In this document: piece by piece, positions 52,031 to 61,665 of the stretch
Numbering within the stretch: the stretch's first letter is position 1
Layout of the letters: the number at the start of each line of letters is the position of its first letter
NCBI GenBank assembly: GCA_964017155.1
Contig: OZ024858.1
Coordinates: 24,960,687-25,024,686, forward strand
Direction: 5' to 3'
From: Oasisia sp. SBJ-2009
Taxonomy: Eukaryota > Annelida > Polychaeta > Sabellida > Siboglinidae
Length of the DNA stretch: 64,000 bases
The notes under the pieces: model-generated
Database searches by the model: none
Seen by the model: only the letters and a program-made list of their open reading frames with translations
Told to the model about the DNA's origin: nothing
Made by a program: the position numbers and the translations under genes

Positions 52031-53515
52031 GGTCTCACTGGAGGGTGACTTAGAGACCCAGAGAACAGTCACTGGTCTCACTGGAGGGTGACTTAGAGAC
52101 CCAGAGAACAGTCACTGGTCTCACTGGAGGGTGACTTAGAGACCCAGAGAACAGTCACCGGTCTCACTGGAGGGTGACCTAGTGACCCAGAGAACAGTCA
52201 CTGGTCTCACTGGAGGGTGACTTAGAGACCCAGAGAATAGTCACTGGTCTCACTGGAGGGTGACTTAGAGACCCAGAGAACAGTCACCGGTCTCACTGGA
52301 GGGTGACTTAGTGACCCAGAGAACAGTCACCGGTCTCACTGGAGGGTGACTTAGAGACCCTGAGAACAGTCACAGGTCTCACTGGAGGGTGACTTAAAGA
52401 CCCAGAGAGCAGTCACTGGTCTCACTGGAGGGTGACTTAGAGACCCAGAGAGCAATCACTGGTCTCTCTGGAGGGTGACATAGAGACCCAGAGAACAGTC
52501 ACTGGTCTCACTGGAGGGTGACTTAGAGACCCAGAGAAGAGTCATTGGTCTCACTGGAGGGTGACTTAGAGACCCAGAGAAGAGTCATTGGTCTCACTGG
52601 AGGGTGACTTAGAGACCCAGAGAAGAGTCATTGGTCTCACTGGAGGGTGACTTAGAGACCCAGAGAACAGTCACAGGTCTCACTGGAGGGTGACTTAGAG
52701 ACCCAGAGAGCAGTCACTGGTCTCACTGGAGGGTGACTTAGAGACCCTGAGAACAGTCACAGGTCTCACTGGAGGGTGACTTAGAGACACAGAGAACAGT
52801 CACTGGTCTCACTGGAGGGTGACTTAGAGACCCAGAGAACAGTCACTGGTCTCACTGGAGGGTGACTTAGAGACCCAGAGAAGAGTCACTGGTCTCACTG
52901 GAGGGTGACTTAGAGACCCAGAGAACAGTCACCAGTCTCACTGGAGGGTGACTTAGAGACCCAGAGAACAGTCACTGGTCTCACTGGAGGGTGACTTAGA
53001 GACCCAGAGAACAGTCACCAGTCTCACTGGAGGGTGACTTAGAGACCCAGAGAACAGTCACTGGTCTCACTGGAGGGTGACTTAGAGACCCAGAGAACAG
53101 TCACTGGTCTCACTGGAGGGTGACTTAGAGACCCAGAGAACAGTCACCGGTCTCACTGGAGGGTGACCTAGTGACCCAGAGAACAGTCACCAGTCTCACT
53201 GGAGGGTGACTTAGAGACCCAGAGAACAGTCACTGGTCTCACTGGAGGGTGACTTAGAGACCCAGAGAACAGTCACTGGTCTCACTGGAGGGTGACTTAG
53301 AGACCCAGAGAACAGTCACTGGTCTCACTGGAGGGTGACTTAGAGACCCAGAGAACAGTCACTGGTCTCACTGGAGGGTGACTTAGAGACCCAGAGAACA
53401 ATCACTGGTCTCACTGGAGGGTGACTTAGAGACCCAGAGAACAGTCACTGGTCTCACTGGAGGGTGACTTAGAGACCCAGAGAACAGTCACCCGTTTCAC
53501 TGGAGGGTGACTTAG
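52031..53515. repeat. 43-bp minisatellite, about 34 units
   Basis: The consensus unit starts GGTCTCACTGGAGGGTGACT and continues TAGAGACCCAGAGAACAGTC plus ACT. Each unit contains two interleaved 6-bp inverted repeats: GGTCTC/GAGACC at unit positions 1-6/23-28, and GTGACT/AGTCAC at 15-20/37-42. It lies in an intron of the minus-strand coiled-coil gene. Confidence 0.96.
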
Positions 53516-53697
53516 AGCATTTTGCTGTAATTTATTCATTTTTTTGTCGCAATTAATTAATTGAACTTCTTTTATATCTCTATTTTACATTATAATTTAT
53601 TATTTTAACTTTTAAAACTAACAACATTAATTTATGTATTTATATTGTTTAATTTGTCTTATTTTCCTGTATGTGTCTATGTTAAGTGCTATGAATT
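53516..53697. other. AT-rich spacer and left part of an interrupted repeat
   Basis: AT-rich sequence. From 53656 it matches 57356 onward. Confidence 0.6.
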
Positions 53698-53707
53698 CTC
53701 TGGATAT

Positions 53708-55889
53708 CATCATCATCATGCTGTCGGTCGCGAAGCGACAAAGACTGCTTCCATCACTTGACTGTTGCTCTCCATGTATCTCTCTGCTGTGAGAGTGATG
53801 TCCAGGAGTCGATCTTTATGTCTCTCAGCTTCAGGTTTCTCTTGATGGTATCCTTGAACCGGAGACGAGGGCGCCCTCTCTTTCTCTGACCAGAAGACAG
53901 TTGGGAGTAGAGAACCTGCTTTGGTAGCCTGTCTGGTGACATCCTCATGAGGTGTCCAGTCCACCGGAGATTCTTTCTGATCAGAAGATCTTCCATAGAT
54001 GGCAGCCCTGTCCGTTCGAGTATTTCCTTGTTTGTCACTTTGTCCATCCAGGTTATCCTCATGATCGATCGCAGATGTCGCATCATAAAGGCATGCAGCT
54101 TTTTCACCTGTCGTCTGTACACTGTCCAGGCCTCGGCTCCGTATAGGAGGGTGGACAGCACGATTGCACGGTACATCTTGCCTTTAACCCGCATGGACAC
54201 ATGGTGATTGTTCCAGAGTCTCTGGCGTAGTCGGCCGAAAGATGTACTAGCCTTGGCCATCCTCCTTTGTATTTCATCGTCAATGCATCCATCACTTGAT
54301 ATAGTGCTTCCGAGGTAGGTGAATTCCAGAACAGAGTTCAACTTGTTTCCATCAACCATGATATCCTCCTCTCGGGTTCTTGTAGAGTTGGGTTGGTACA
54401 GCACCTCGGTCTTCTTGATGTTAATCTTCAGGCCGAACTTCTTTGACGCATTGGAGAAAGCATCCACTATATTCTGCATCTCTTCAGCAGAGTGTGCAAC
54501 CAGTGCACTGTCATCTGCGAATAGCAGCTCTCTCATCAGTATCCGAGTAGTCTTGGTCTTCGCTCTGAAGTGTGCGACGTTGAATAGGTCAGCGCTCTGT
54601 CTGGACTGTATGTAGACGCCACCCCCCATGTCTCGGAAAGCATCATCGAGCATTGCTGATAGGAAGATGGAGAACAGCGTGGGGGCCAGTACACATCCTT
54701 GCTTGACCCCATTTGTGACACTGAACGATTTCGAGACTTCCCCTCCAACACTAACATTCGCCATCATTCCGGTATGTAGTGCCTCGATCATTGTTGTGAA
54801 CTTCTCTGGGCATCCATACTTCCTCAGTAGCTGCCATAGCCCGGTCCTCCCAACTGTATCGAACGCCTTACTGAAGTCGACAAATACCATGTACAGTGGT
54901 CGGTCCTGCTCAATGCACTTTTCTTGTAGTTGTCGGAGATAAAATATCATATCCACGGTGCTCCGGTTACCTCTGAAGCCACATTGAGTCTCTGGAACTA
55001 CCTCTGGTGTTATGTGGGTAGATAGTCTGTTGAGTAGGATCCTGGCGAAGATCTTTCCTTCTATAGAAAGAAGAGAGATTCCTCTATAGTTCCCACAGTC
55101 TGTTCGATCACCTTTCTTGTGGATGGTTACAATGCTGGCATCCTTCCATGCTTGTGGTACAGAACCCACCTCCCAGGCATTGGTGAATAGTTGGTGCAGT
55201 CTGCTGAACAGATTGTCTCCTCCGTGCTTCCATACTTCTGCAGGAATTCCATCTCCTCCAGGTGCTTTGCCATCTTTCAGGCCGGCGATTGCTTTAGCCA
55301 TCTCATCCATAGTTGGAATCTCATCTAGGCTTGTCTTGATAATGCGCTGCGGGATGTTGTCCAAAGCTTCGTGATCTATGTATCCAGGGACGTTGAGTAG
55401 CTTCTGGAAGTGTTCACTCCATCTTGCCACAACTCTCTTGCTGTCAGTGAAGGTCTCCATTCCATCTGCTGATTTCAGTTGAACAGGTCCCTTCTTTTTG
55501 GGTCCCCACACTTCCTTCAGTCCATTGTAGAAGCCCTTCATGTTGTTACTGTCAGCAGCTCTCTGCAGCTCCACTGCCTTCCTTTCCCACCAGTCTGACT
55601 TCAGTGCACGGGTGTGTTTTTGTAGCAGTCTGCAGGCGTCTTTATATGCTGCAGTGGTGGATCTAGTGCTCCTGGTTTGCAACACTCTCTGGTGGGCTTG
55701 GTCTCTTCTGCTCACAAGAGTTTGTAGCTCCTGGTCGTTGGGGTCGAACCAGTCCTGGTGTTTTCTGTCTGGCTTGCCAAGATATGTCTTTGCTGTGTTG
55801 TACACGACCTGCTGCAGAGCTGCCCATTCCTCGTCTGGTGTTGAGTTTTCCTTCTCCTCCCATTGGGCGAGAGCACTGTCCATCTCCTG
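53708..55889 (-). mobile_element. Young 5'-truncated RTE-like non-LTR retrotransposon
   Basis: The insert is about 2.18 kb, bounded by perfect 10-bp target duplications CTCTGGATAT (53698-53707 and 55890-55899). The 3' end, at the low coordinate on the minus strand, is an (ATG)n tail. It interrupts an older repeat whose other copy lies uninterrupted at 57356-57660. A short ATG-type tail and the RT type point to the RTE clade. The endonuclease half is missing. Confidence 0.9.
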
Positions 55890-55904
55890 CTCTGGATATG
55901 GCAC
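53754..55904 (-). CDS. RTE-like reverse transcriptase, 5'-truncated, frame intact
   Basis: The open frame is 716 residues. Its first eight residues come from flanking DNA and the target duplication (GTG start); the element's own first Met is residue 8 (MDSALAQWEE). RT motifs run in order: DGKAPGGDGIPAEVWK (about 211-226), CGNYRGISLLSIEGKIF (270-286), QCGFRGNRSTVDMIF (307-321) and VFVDFSKAFD with catalytic D343. NGVKQGCVLAP (398-408) and LLFADDSALV with D464-D465 follow. A thumb region and C-terminal LRWTGHLMRM and RKRGRPRLRFKD segments follow. All catalytic Asp are present and there is no internal stop, so the insertion is recent. The apurinic endonuclease domain is absent, so this copy cannot move on its own. 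Confidence 0.9.
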   Translation of the reverse strand: MPYPEQEMDSALAQWEEKENSTPDEEWAALQQVVYNTAKTYLGKPDRKHQDWFDPNDQELQTLVSRRDQAHQRVLQTRSTRSTTAAYKDACRLLQKHTRALKSDWWERKAVELQRAADSNNMKGFYNGLKEVWGPKKKGPVQLKSADGMETFTDSKRVVARWSEHFQKLLNVPGYIDHEALDNIPQRIIKTSLDEIPTMDEMAKAIAGLKDGKAPGGDGIPAEVWKHGGDNLFSRLHQLFTNAWEVGSVPQAWKDASIVTIHKKGDRTDCGNYRGISLLSIEGKIFARILLNRLSTHITPEVVPETQCGFRGNRSTVDMIFYLRQLQEKCIEQDRPLYMVFVDFSKAFDTVGRTGLWQLLRKYGCPEKFTTMIEALHTGMMANVSVGGEVSKSFSVTNGVKQGCVLAPTLFSIFLSAMLDDAFRDMGGGVYIQSRQSADLFNVAHFRAKTKTTRILMRELLFADDSALVAHSAEEMQNIVDAFSNASKKFGLKINIKKTEVLYQPNSTRTREEDIMVDGNKLNSVLEFTYLGSTISSDGCIDDEIQRRMAKASTSFGRLRQRLWNNHHVSMRVKGKMYRAIVLSTLLYGAEAWTVYRRQVKKLHAFMMRHLRSIMRITWMDKVTNKEILERTGLPSMEDLLIRKNLRWTGHLMRMSPDRLPKQVLYSQLSSGQRKRGRPRLRFKDTIKRNLKLRDIKIDSWTSLSQQRDTWRATVK

Positions 55905-56165
55905 TATGCAAAATAAACATTATTATTATTATTATAGAACTCACATTCAACGAACGTTTTCAAAACAGTGATATTGCTGCTGCGATATCCCTGGGACATT
56001 ATTACTGTGACACAGTATGAAGTATCCTTTTGGCACATCCTGGTGTTGACAGGTTTCACTATATGTAATGCAAAGATCAGTTTTGACATCACATGAATGC
56101 ACAAAAGTGCGGACATTTACTGCAAAAAGTCCTTTTTTATTACTTGAGTTTTATCTCAGGTGTTT
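55900..56165. repeat. Segmental repeat copy 1, right part (split by the RTE insertion)
   Basis: Together with 53656-53707 it matches 57356-57660 over about 300 bp. It includes a SINE-like tail AAATAAACATTATTATTATT and blocks GTATCCTTTTGGCACATCCT, AAAGATCAGTTTTG and TTTACTGCAAAAAG. Confidence 0.85.
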
Positions 56166-56376
56166 TAAAAATATGTCTGCAAGCACTTAGCTTAACTGCT
56201 ACATTGCCAAGTTAAACATTTAAAGTAAGGTTAAAACTCTTACTTTACTTTTATGTTTAGTGTCTTCAGCAAAGGAAAACATTTCTATATAGATTGTATC
56301 GATAAAATAAATTTTTTTAAATTTGTCAGAAACTGTAGCACAGGCAATCCATAATTTCTTTCACATTGTCACATAC

Positions 56377-56472
56377 CTTTAGTTCCACTTTCAGTTTCTT
56401 TAGAGCTCTTCTTTCAATATCGTCAACAAACAGAACGTGACGACTTTCTTCACTGCCGGATGCAGACAGCTC
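56377..56472 (-). CDS. Exon of the minus-strand coiled-coil gene (32 codons)
   Basis: Acceptor CTTTAG precedes GAGCTGTC, and donor CTAAAG|GTATGTG follows. The exon reads ELSASGSEESRHVLFVDDIE then RRALKKLKVELK, phase 0 at both ends. No domain is recognised. The Lys/Leu-rich end fits the coiled-coil character of its neighbours. Confidence 0.6.
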
Positions 56473-57032
56473 CTAAAGGAACAGTAACACTAAACTTTTA
56501 GTATATTTAATATATATTCCACTACATTTCATTACATTTAAACAAAGCAATCTTACTGTTAAGCGACACTTTCACACAGAAATATAGTAAATACAATACA
56601 GTAATGTTATCAAAGCTATGGTGCCAGCTTCCAGGTTGTAATTGATGATTCAATTACGTTCTTGTGACTACAACATGCGTGTTGAAGGTTTACTATCTGC
56701 CAATTTGTGTTTGGATAATTTATAACCTCAGAACAATGTTTGCAATTTGAAAGATTCCGCCTGCAACACGTTCAAATTGTAAATAAAACATCTAATTTCA
56801 AAACAAAATTGATTAGCAATAACACCGAGCTGAGCAGATTTAACTGCAATACACTTTGATGTTTAACTTTGCCACGTTCTAGCAGCAAACTTCTTCTCGT
56901 TACCAATTACTGCTCGGCTAATTCTGAGTAGAGAAGATGGCACCCTTGCTTTAAGATATAGTCTTAGCATGAACTATTGTATGTTATAAACAGTATCTGG
57001 AATATGAAAGCACATAGTTGCGTGGCACGTAC

Positions 57033-57098
57033 CCCATATTGGCTCAGCTGAGACTTGAGAGAGCGAATTGTCTCCTGTAGTTTATTCGTATAATCCTC
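57033..57098 (-). CDS. Exon of the minus-strand coiled-coil gene (22 codons)
   Basis: Acceptor TTCTGCAG precedes GAGGATTA, and donor TATGGG|GTACGTG follows. The exon reads EDYTNKLQETIRSLKSQLSQ then YG, phase 0 at both ends, with leucines spaced as in a coiled coil. It can join directly in frame to the exon at 56377-56472. Confidence 0.6.
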
Positions 57099-57355
57099 CT
57101 GCAGAAAAACATGTCATCAACAATGTGACTTCCTCACTCATTGACGCTGGTAGTACCCTTTTGAAAGGTATAAATCACACATGCACTGACACTATAACTG
57201 TATCTTGTAATGCTGATAGCGGTGAGCAAAAAAATATTTAACTGAGTAACAACTGAATAATGATAATATTTTTACTGAATGCTGAGTGAATCTGCACAAT
57301 TCGCAGTGGGTGAAATCTGTGCATTTTCATATATCCGAAAACTCCTTGTTAAATG

Positions 57356-57660
57356 TGTCTTATTTTACTGTATGTGTCTTATGTTAAGTGCTATGATTTC
57401 TCTGGGTATGACACTATACAAAATAAACATTATTACATTCAAGGAATGTTTTCACAACAGAAACAGCTGCTGCAATATCACTGGGACATTATTACAGTGA
57501 CACATTATGAAGTATCCTTTTGGCACATCCTCGTATTGGCAGGTTTCACTATATATAAAGCAAAGATCAGTTTTGTTTTGAGATTATATGAATGCGCAAG
57601 TGCGGAAATTTACTGCAAAAAGAAATTTGTTATTACTTGAGATTTTATCTCAAGTGTTTG
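57356..57660. repeat. Segmental repeat copy 2 (uninterrupted)
   Basis: It is colinear with 53656-53707 plus 55900-56165. It shows the pre-insertion arrangement of the RTE target. Confidence 0.85.
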
Positions 57661-57990
57661 ACAGATTACGACTCGGTATATATCGAGGTTGGCAATGAGG
57701 TTTAATAATATTTTTTGTATTTAATTTAGCGCCACATCCAATTTGAAATTGTTCGTGGCGCTTTACATACATTAAAATCCTAAAATACAAATACACACCA
57801 GAAGAAAAACATAAATATACTAGTAACATATATAAACAATAAAAAAAAAATATATATATAAATATAATAACACAAATTATTGAAGCTAAATAAATATAAT
57901 ATATATATATGTATGTATAATAAATAGGTTAAATAAAATATCGATAAAAGTACACAAACATTAAACTAAGCCGCGAGAAGAGTCAGAAAG

Positions 57991-58047
<57 letters not shown>

Positions 58048-58064
58048 TATATATGTATATATAC

Positions 58065-58122
<58 letters not shown>

Positions 58123-58200
58123 CTAAAACATAAACACTGATTAAAACAAGTCCAAAAAAAGCACAGATTACGACTCGGTGTATATCGAGGTTGGCAATGA
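57661..58200. mobile_element. 464-bp AT-rich insertion flanked by 38-bp direct repeats
   Basis: ACAGATTACGACTCGGTATA and 18 further bases at 57661-57698 recur at 58163-58200 with one mismatch. The insert holds TTTAGCGCCACATCC facing GTGGCGCTTTACAT and a long (AT)n tract (57991-58120). The right repeat ends beside the donor of the exon at 58208. It could be a SINE-type insertion with an unusually long target duplication. Confidence 0.6.
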
Positions 58201-58207
58201 CACTTAC

Positions 58208-58593
58208 CTGCCGCGGGACTGATCGGAGTGCTGAACATCACCGGGTGAGTGGTCCTGCCATCTGGTGTCGCCTGCAGGAACACCTGTCCTGGCCCCGCGA
58301 TGGGGGTGGTGGTCGTGGGGGTGCACACCAGGTACTGGCCCCCAGGAGTGGCCAGGGCACGAATGTCACCCCAGCCCCCTGGGGACCAGCCCCCTGCTGG
58401 AGGTCTTGCCCGGGAGCAGGGGTCGCTCCCTGGGCTGTGGGAATCATGAATCCACCAGGCGCCTGAACGAACACAGGTTGTTGATTCTGTGGGAATTGTT
58501 GTCGATTCTGTGGGAATTGTTGTTGATTCAGCTGGCATTGTTGTTGATTCGGTTGGAATAAATCACCACCAGGTGGCGCAGTGGTGCTCTGAG
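58208..58593 (-). CDS. Gln/Pro/Thr-rich exon of the minus-strand gene, possibly frameshifted
   Basis: Acceptor TTTGCAG precedes CTCAGAGC, and donor GCGGCAG|GTAAGTG follows. The first half in one frame reads [20 protein letters not shown] then [20 protein letters not shown]. The second half in another frame reads [20 protein letters not shown] then [20 protein letters not shown]. Both halves look like one low-complexity, transactivation-type region, and the switch falls near 58370-58400. Either a 1-2-base indel or a sequencing error breaks it, or only one half is coding. No domain is recognised. It probably precedes 57033-57098 in the same gene. Confidence 0.5.
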
Positions 58594-59002
58594 CTGCAAA
58601 CAGCGCGAGAAAAGAACACGTAAGTTCTCGTTGTCTCCTCCCTTCGGCATATGTCTATATATTAGTTTGATGTATTTATTGATTGATTTATTTTATTCAT
58701 CGTCGTTAATTCTATATAATATTTAATTAACAGTTTTAATATGAATAATTTAACGTTTCTACATTGTTGTTTATCTGAAAGTTAATTTTACAGTTGTATT
58801 TATTATTATTAAATCCATATAAATGAAACCATGACCATACATTCTGAAATCCCTTCCACCTTTATATAAAACCGACATGTGCATAATTCTTACTTCACTA
58901 CACTCTTCTAGCTATATATATATATATACTCCTAAACGCAGCTTATGTCGACCGATTATGCACAAGGCTTATGTAGACCGCTGTTTTATGTAGACCCTCT
59001 CT

Positions 59003-59045
<43 letters not shown>

Positions 59046-60170
59046 ATACACATGGTTATATCACCGTTCGGCGTGTTTGTAAACACGTTCTGGTTGCCCG
59101 ATGATATTCCCTGGGTCAGCACTTCGAGGCGTGAATAGATGCGGCAAGAGACAAGTTGCTGCGCTGATCGAAGCGACATTGGTAGCTGGCGCTCCAGTAC
59201 ATGTTGCGTAATTTTGGACCGGGCGACCGTCGTGGGGCGTGGCAGAGACTCGCTGTTCGAGCACGTTTGGCTGTCTGTCGAACGATCATGGGATGTGCCG
59301 ATTATGTTGCGCCGAGCCGGGTCAAACTCGAAAGAAGCGCATTTAACGTGTTCTAAGCTGATACAGTTCTAAATAATGGTTTAATTTGAAAGAAATGATC
59401 TAACTAATAACATTGAAAGTCTTCGAAAAGGCATCGATTGACGGCTTGTCTCTCCGGGTAGATTACCCGGACGTGAATCAGCACCATGACATTTAAGGTG
59501 GGTAAAGGCGGAGCAGATCTATATACTCTTTAAGGTGTATACCCAGCCAATACACTGCTAAGGCTCCACTTGGCTCTATGCTCTTTAATTAATTGCAGAA
59601 TATTTGTTTGACGAATAGATATATTTTAGTTCTAATATATACAATATTAACACTTCCGTCAGCAAATGTGTTTAACAGTGATTCTCTTTTCAAAGCTTCG
59701 GGTTTACTGTTCCAAAGAAATGGATATGCCATTTTTTTTATTTGTTCCACCTTGTTTGGTACCGAGGTAAGACTCCCTACGTACCAACCTGACCTCCCCT
59801 ATGGGACTCCAGTGTTCCCATAGTAATTTTTCTTGGGATTGTAGCTATAGGCCGTCTCCAGGTATATGAATCTAATTGCCATATCCTCCTGTCCTTCCAG
59901 TTTCTTCTCTACTACCTACCTCTGGACAAACATCCCATCCGTTGTTCCTCTTCCTTGTCTAAACTCCAGCTGTTCTTCAACGATTTCCCCTTACACTATT
60001 GCTTTTATTCTGCCATCCAGAATTCTTTCCAGCAACTTCAACATATGGCTTAGCAACGTGTGACATGTGGTAACACTCCACACAGTATTACTCTATTGAA
60101 ATAATAGCCCCAATAAAAGCAAGCAAATAGAGCAAAATCACATATAAATTATAGAATACATAATTATCAT
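58594..60170. other. Intergenic sequence, CpG-richer patch, no supported gene
   Basis: Short AT tracts lie at 58913-58928 and 59008-59041. The segment 59050-59350 is richer in CpG and has overlapping minus frames (78 and 67 residues) that might be an upstream exon of the minus-strand gene. Splice evidence is not convincing. Confidence 0.35.
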
Positions 60171-60171
60171 G

Positions 60172-60175
<4 letters not shown>

Positions 60176-60231
<56 letters not shown>

Positions 60232-60290
60232 GGGGGGGGGGGGTGGGGGGGTGGGGGGTGGGGGTGGGGGGTGGGGGTGTGTGCGTGTAC
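60176..60290 (+). repeat. (GT)n-(G)n microsatellite
   Basis: About 26 GT units followed by interrupted poly-G. Confidence 0.95.
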
Positions 60291-61575
60291 GTGTGTGTCG
60301 TATTTACATTCATTGCTTACTTCTATTAGAAAACCTATGCAGCATCGATCATCTGGTTGTGTTTTACATTTTACCCCAACAGTAAATACAAATATGGGGA
60401 ATAGGTGCTTTTTCTGTGACTGTATTACTCGTTGGAATAGAGGTCTATGCTTCCTTCGATCAAGTGTTAGATCAGACGCAGGCTGAATTATTATGCGATT
60501 CTTAAATATTTTAAATATCTTGCTTTTACAATTTTGAATTAGTAATGATTGATGAAAAATAGATATAAAATCAAAGTACTTTACTAAACCGTTACGTTGC
60601 GGTTTGTGTACGTGACAATCAATTGCTGCACGTGACCTTAGTCAAGCATAACCATTGCCAATAGTATTTATAATGGTAACGTATGGGCGGCATCATATAT
60701 GCTATATCAAACCGATCCCATTTTGTGTGGACACACCGGTGATATGCAAGAGGTTACGTGACGTGATAATGTTAGTGTACGCTGCGCACGTGTTTGATGA
60801 TAATATACTATATTTTTGCAGTAAGAAACTTTATATTATTAGTAATGTCTATGCTAATATAAAGTCTTCTTCGGAAGGAGGGTGCAGATTAATACAAAAA
60901 AGAAATGTGACGATGACAACAGTATACCCACACAACACAATCTCTTACACATAAAAGCACGCTCTTTTTTTTCTCCCGTTAGTCTCTCCCCTCAGTCTCC
61001 CCTCTCTCCCTCTCCTTTCTTCATCCCTCTCCTTCCCTCCCTCTACCCCCTCACTGCATTATCAGAATAATGTTTGTTAGTGCTAATATCATCCATCTAT
61101 CTAATCCCTTATATAGAATACCATTATAAAGAAGTGTCTTGGTGATTTGGCGCAGGAATTGTGGAACAAATTATAGTGAACATTCATGCATCCGGGACAT
61201 TATGTAATGTTGGAAAGTGTTTAAAGGCATATCTTTTTATTAGACATTTCAATTAATTCAAATTGTTTTGAAATGACGGACAATGCTTTAGAATTTCATT
61301 TTAGTGCCATACACGTTTTAATCAGTGTTTATGTTTTAGATTAATTTATAGATTTATATATATATATATATTTACGTACACAGTTTTAGTAAAGGTTTTA
61401 ATTCTATATTAATTTATATAATTTACGTACCTAGTTTTAGTAGTATTCATCTTAAAAACAGTGTTTAATTTATTTTAAATTAATTTATATAATTTACATA
61501 CAAGGGTTTACTAGTACATCTTAAAACCAAAAAATTAATATCATTTATATAAATTTATATAATTTCTATTTATTA
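60291..61575. other. Intergenic sequence, no gene seen
   Basis: AT-rich with CT-rich patches at 60970-61050. Confidence 0.5.
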
Positions 61576-61589
61576 ATATACATTTAGTA

Positions 61590-61665
61590 TATTTCTTGTG
61601 CAGAGCAACGATCAGTCATGTGGGAATTAGCGCTATATAAAAACTATTATTATTATTAATATTTA
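61590..61665 (+). repeat. SINE/LINE-type 3' tail fragment
   Basis: TTAGCGCTATATAAAAACTA followed by TTATTATTATTAAT resembles the GCGCTATATAA ending of SINE family A. Confidence 0.4.

Noticed and set aside
52031..53515. CRISPR-like appearance of regularly spaced repeats
   Set aside because: The whole 43-bp unit repeats with no unique spacers, and the genome is animal. It is a minisatellite.
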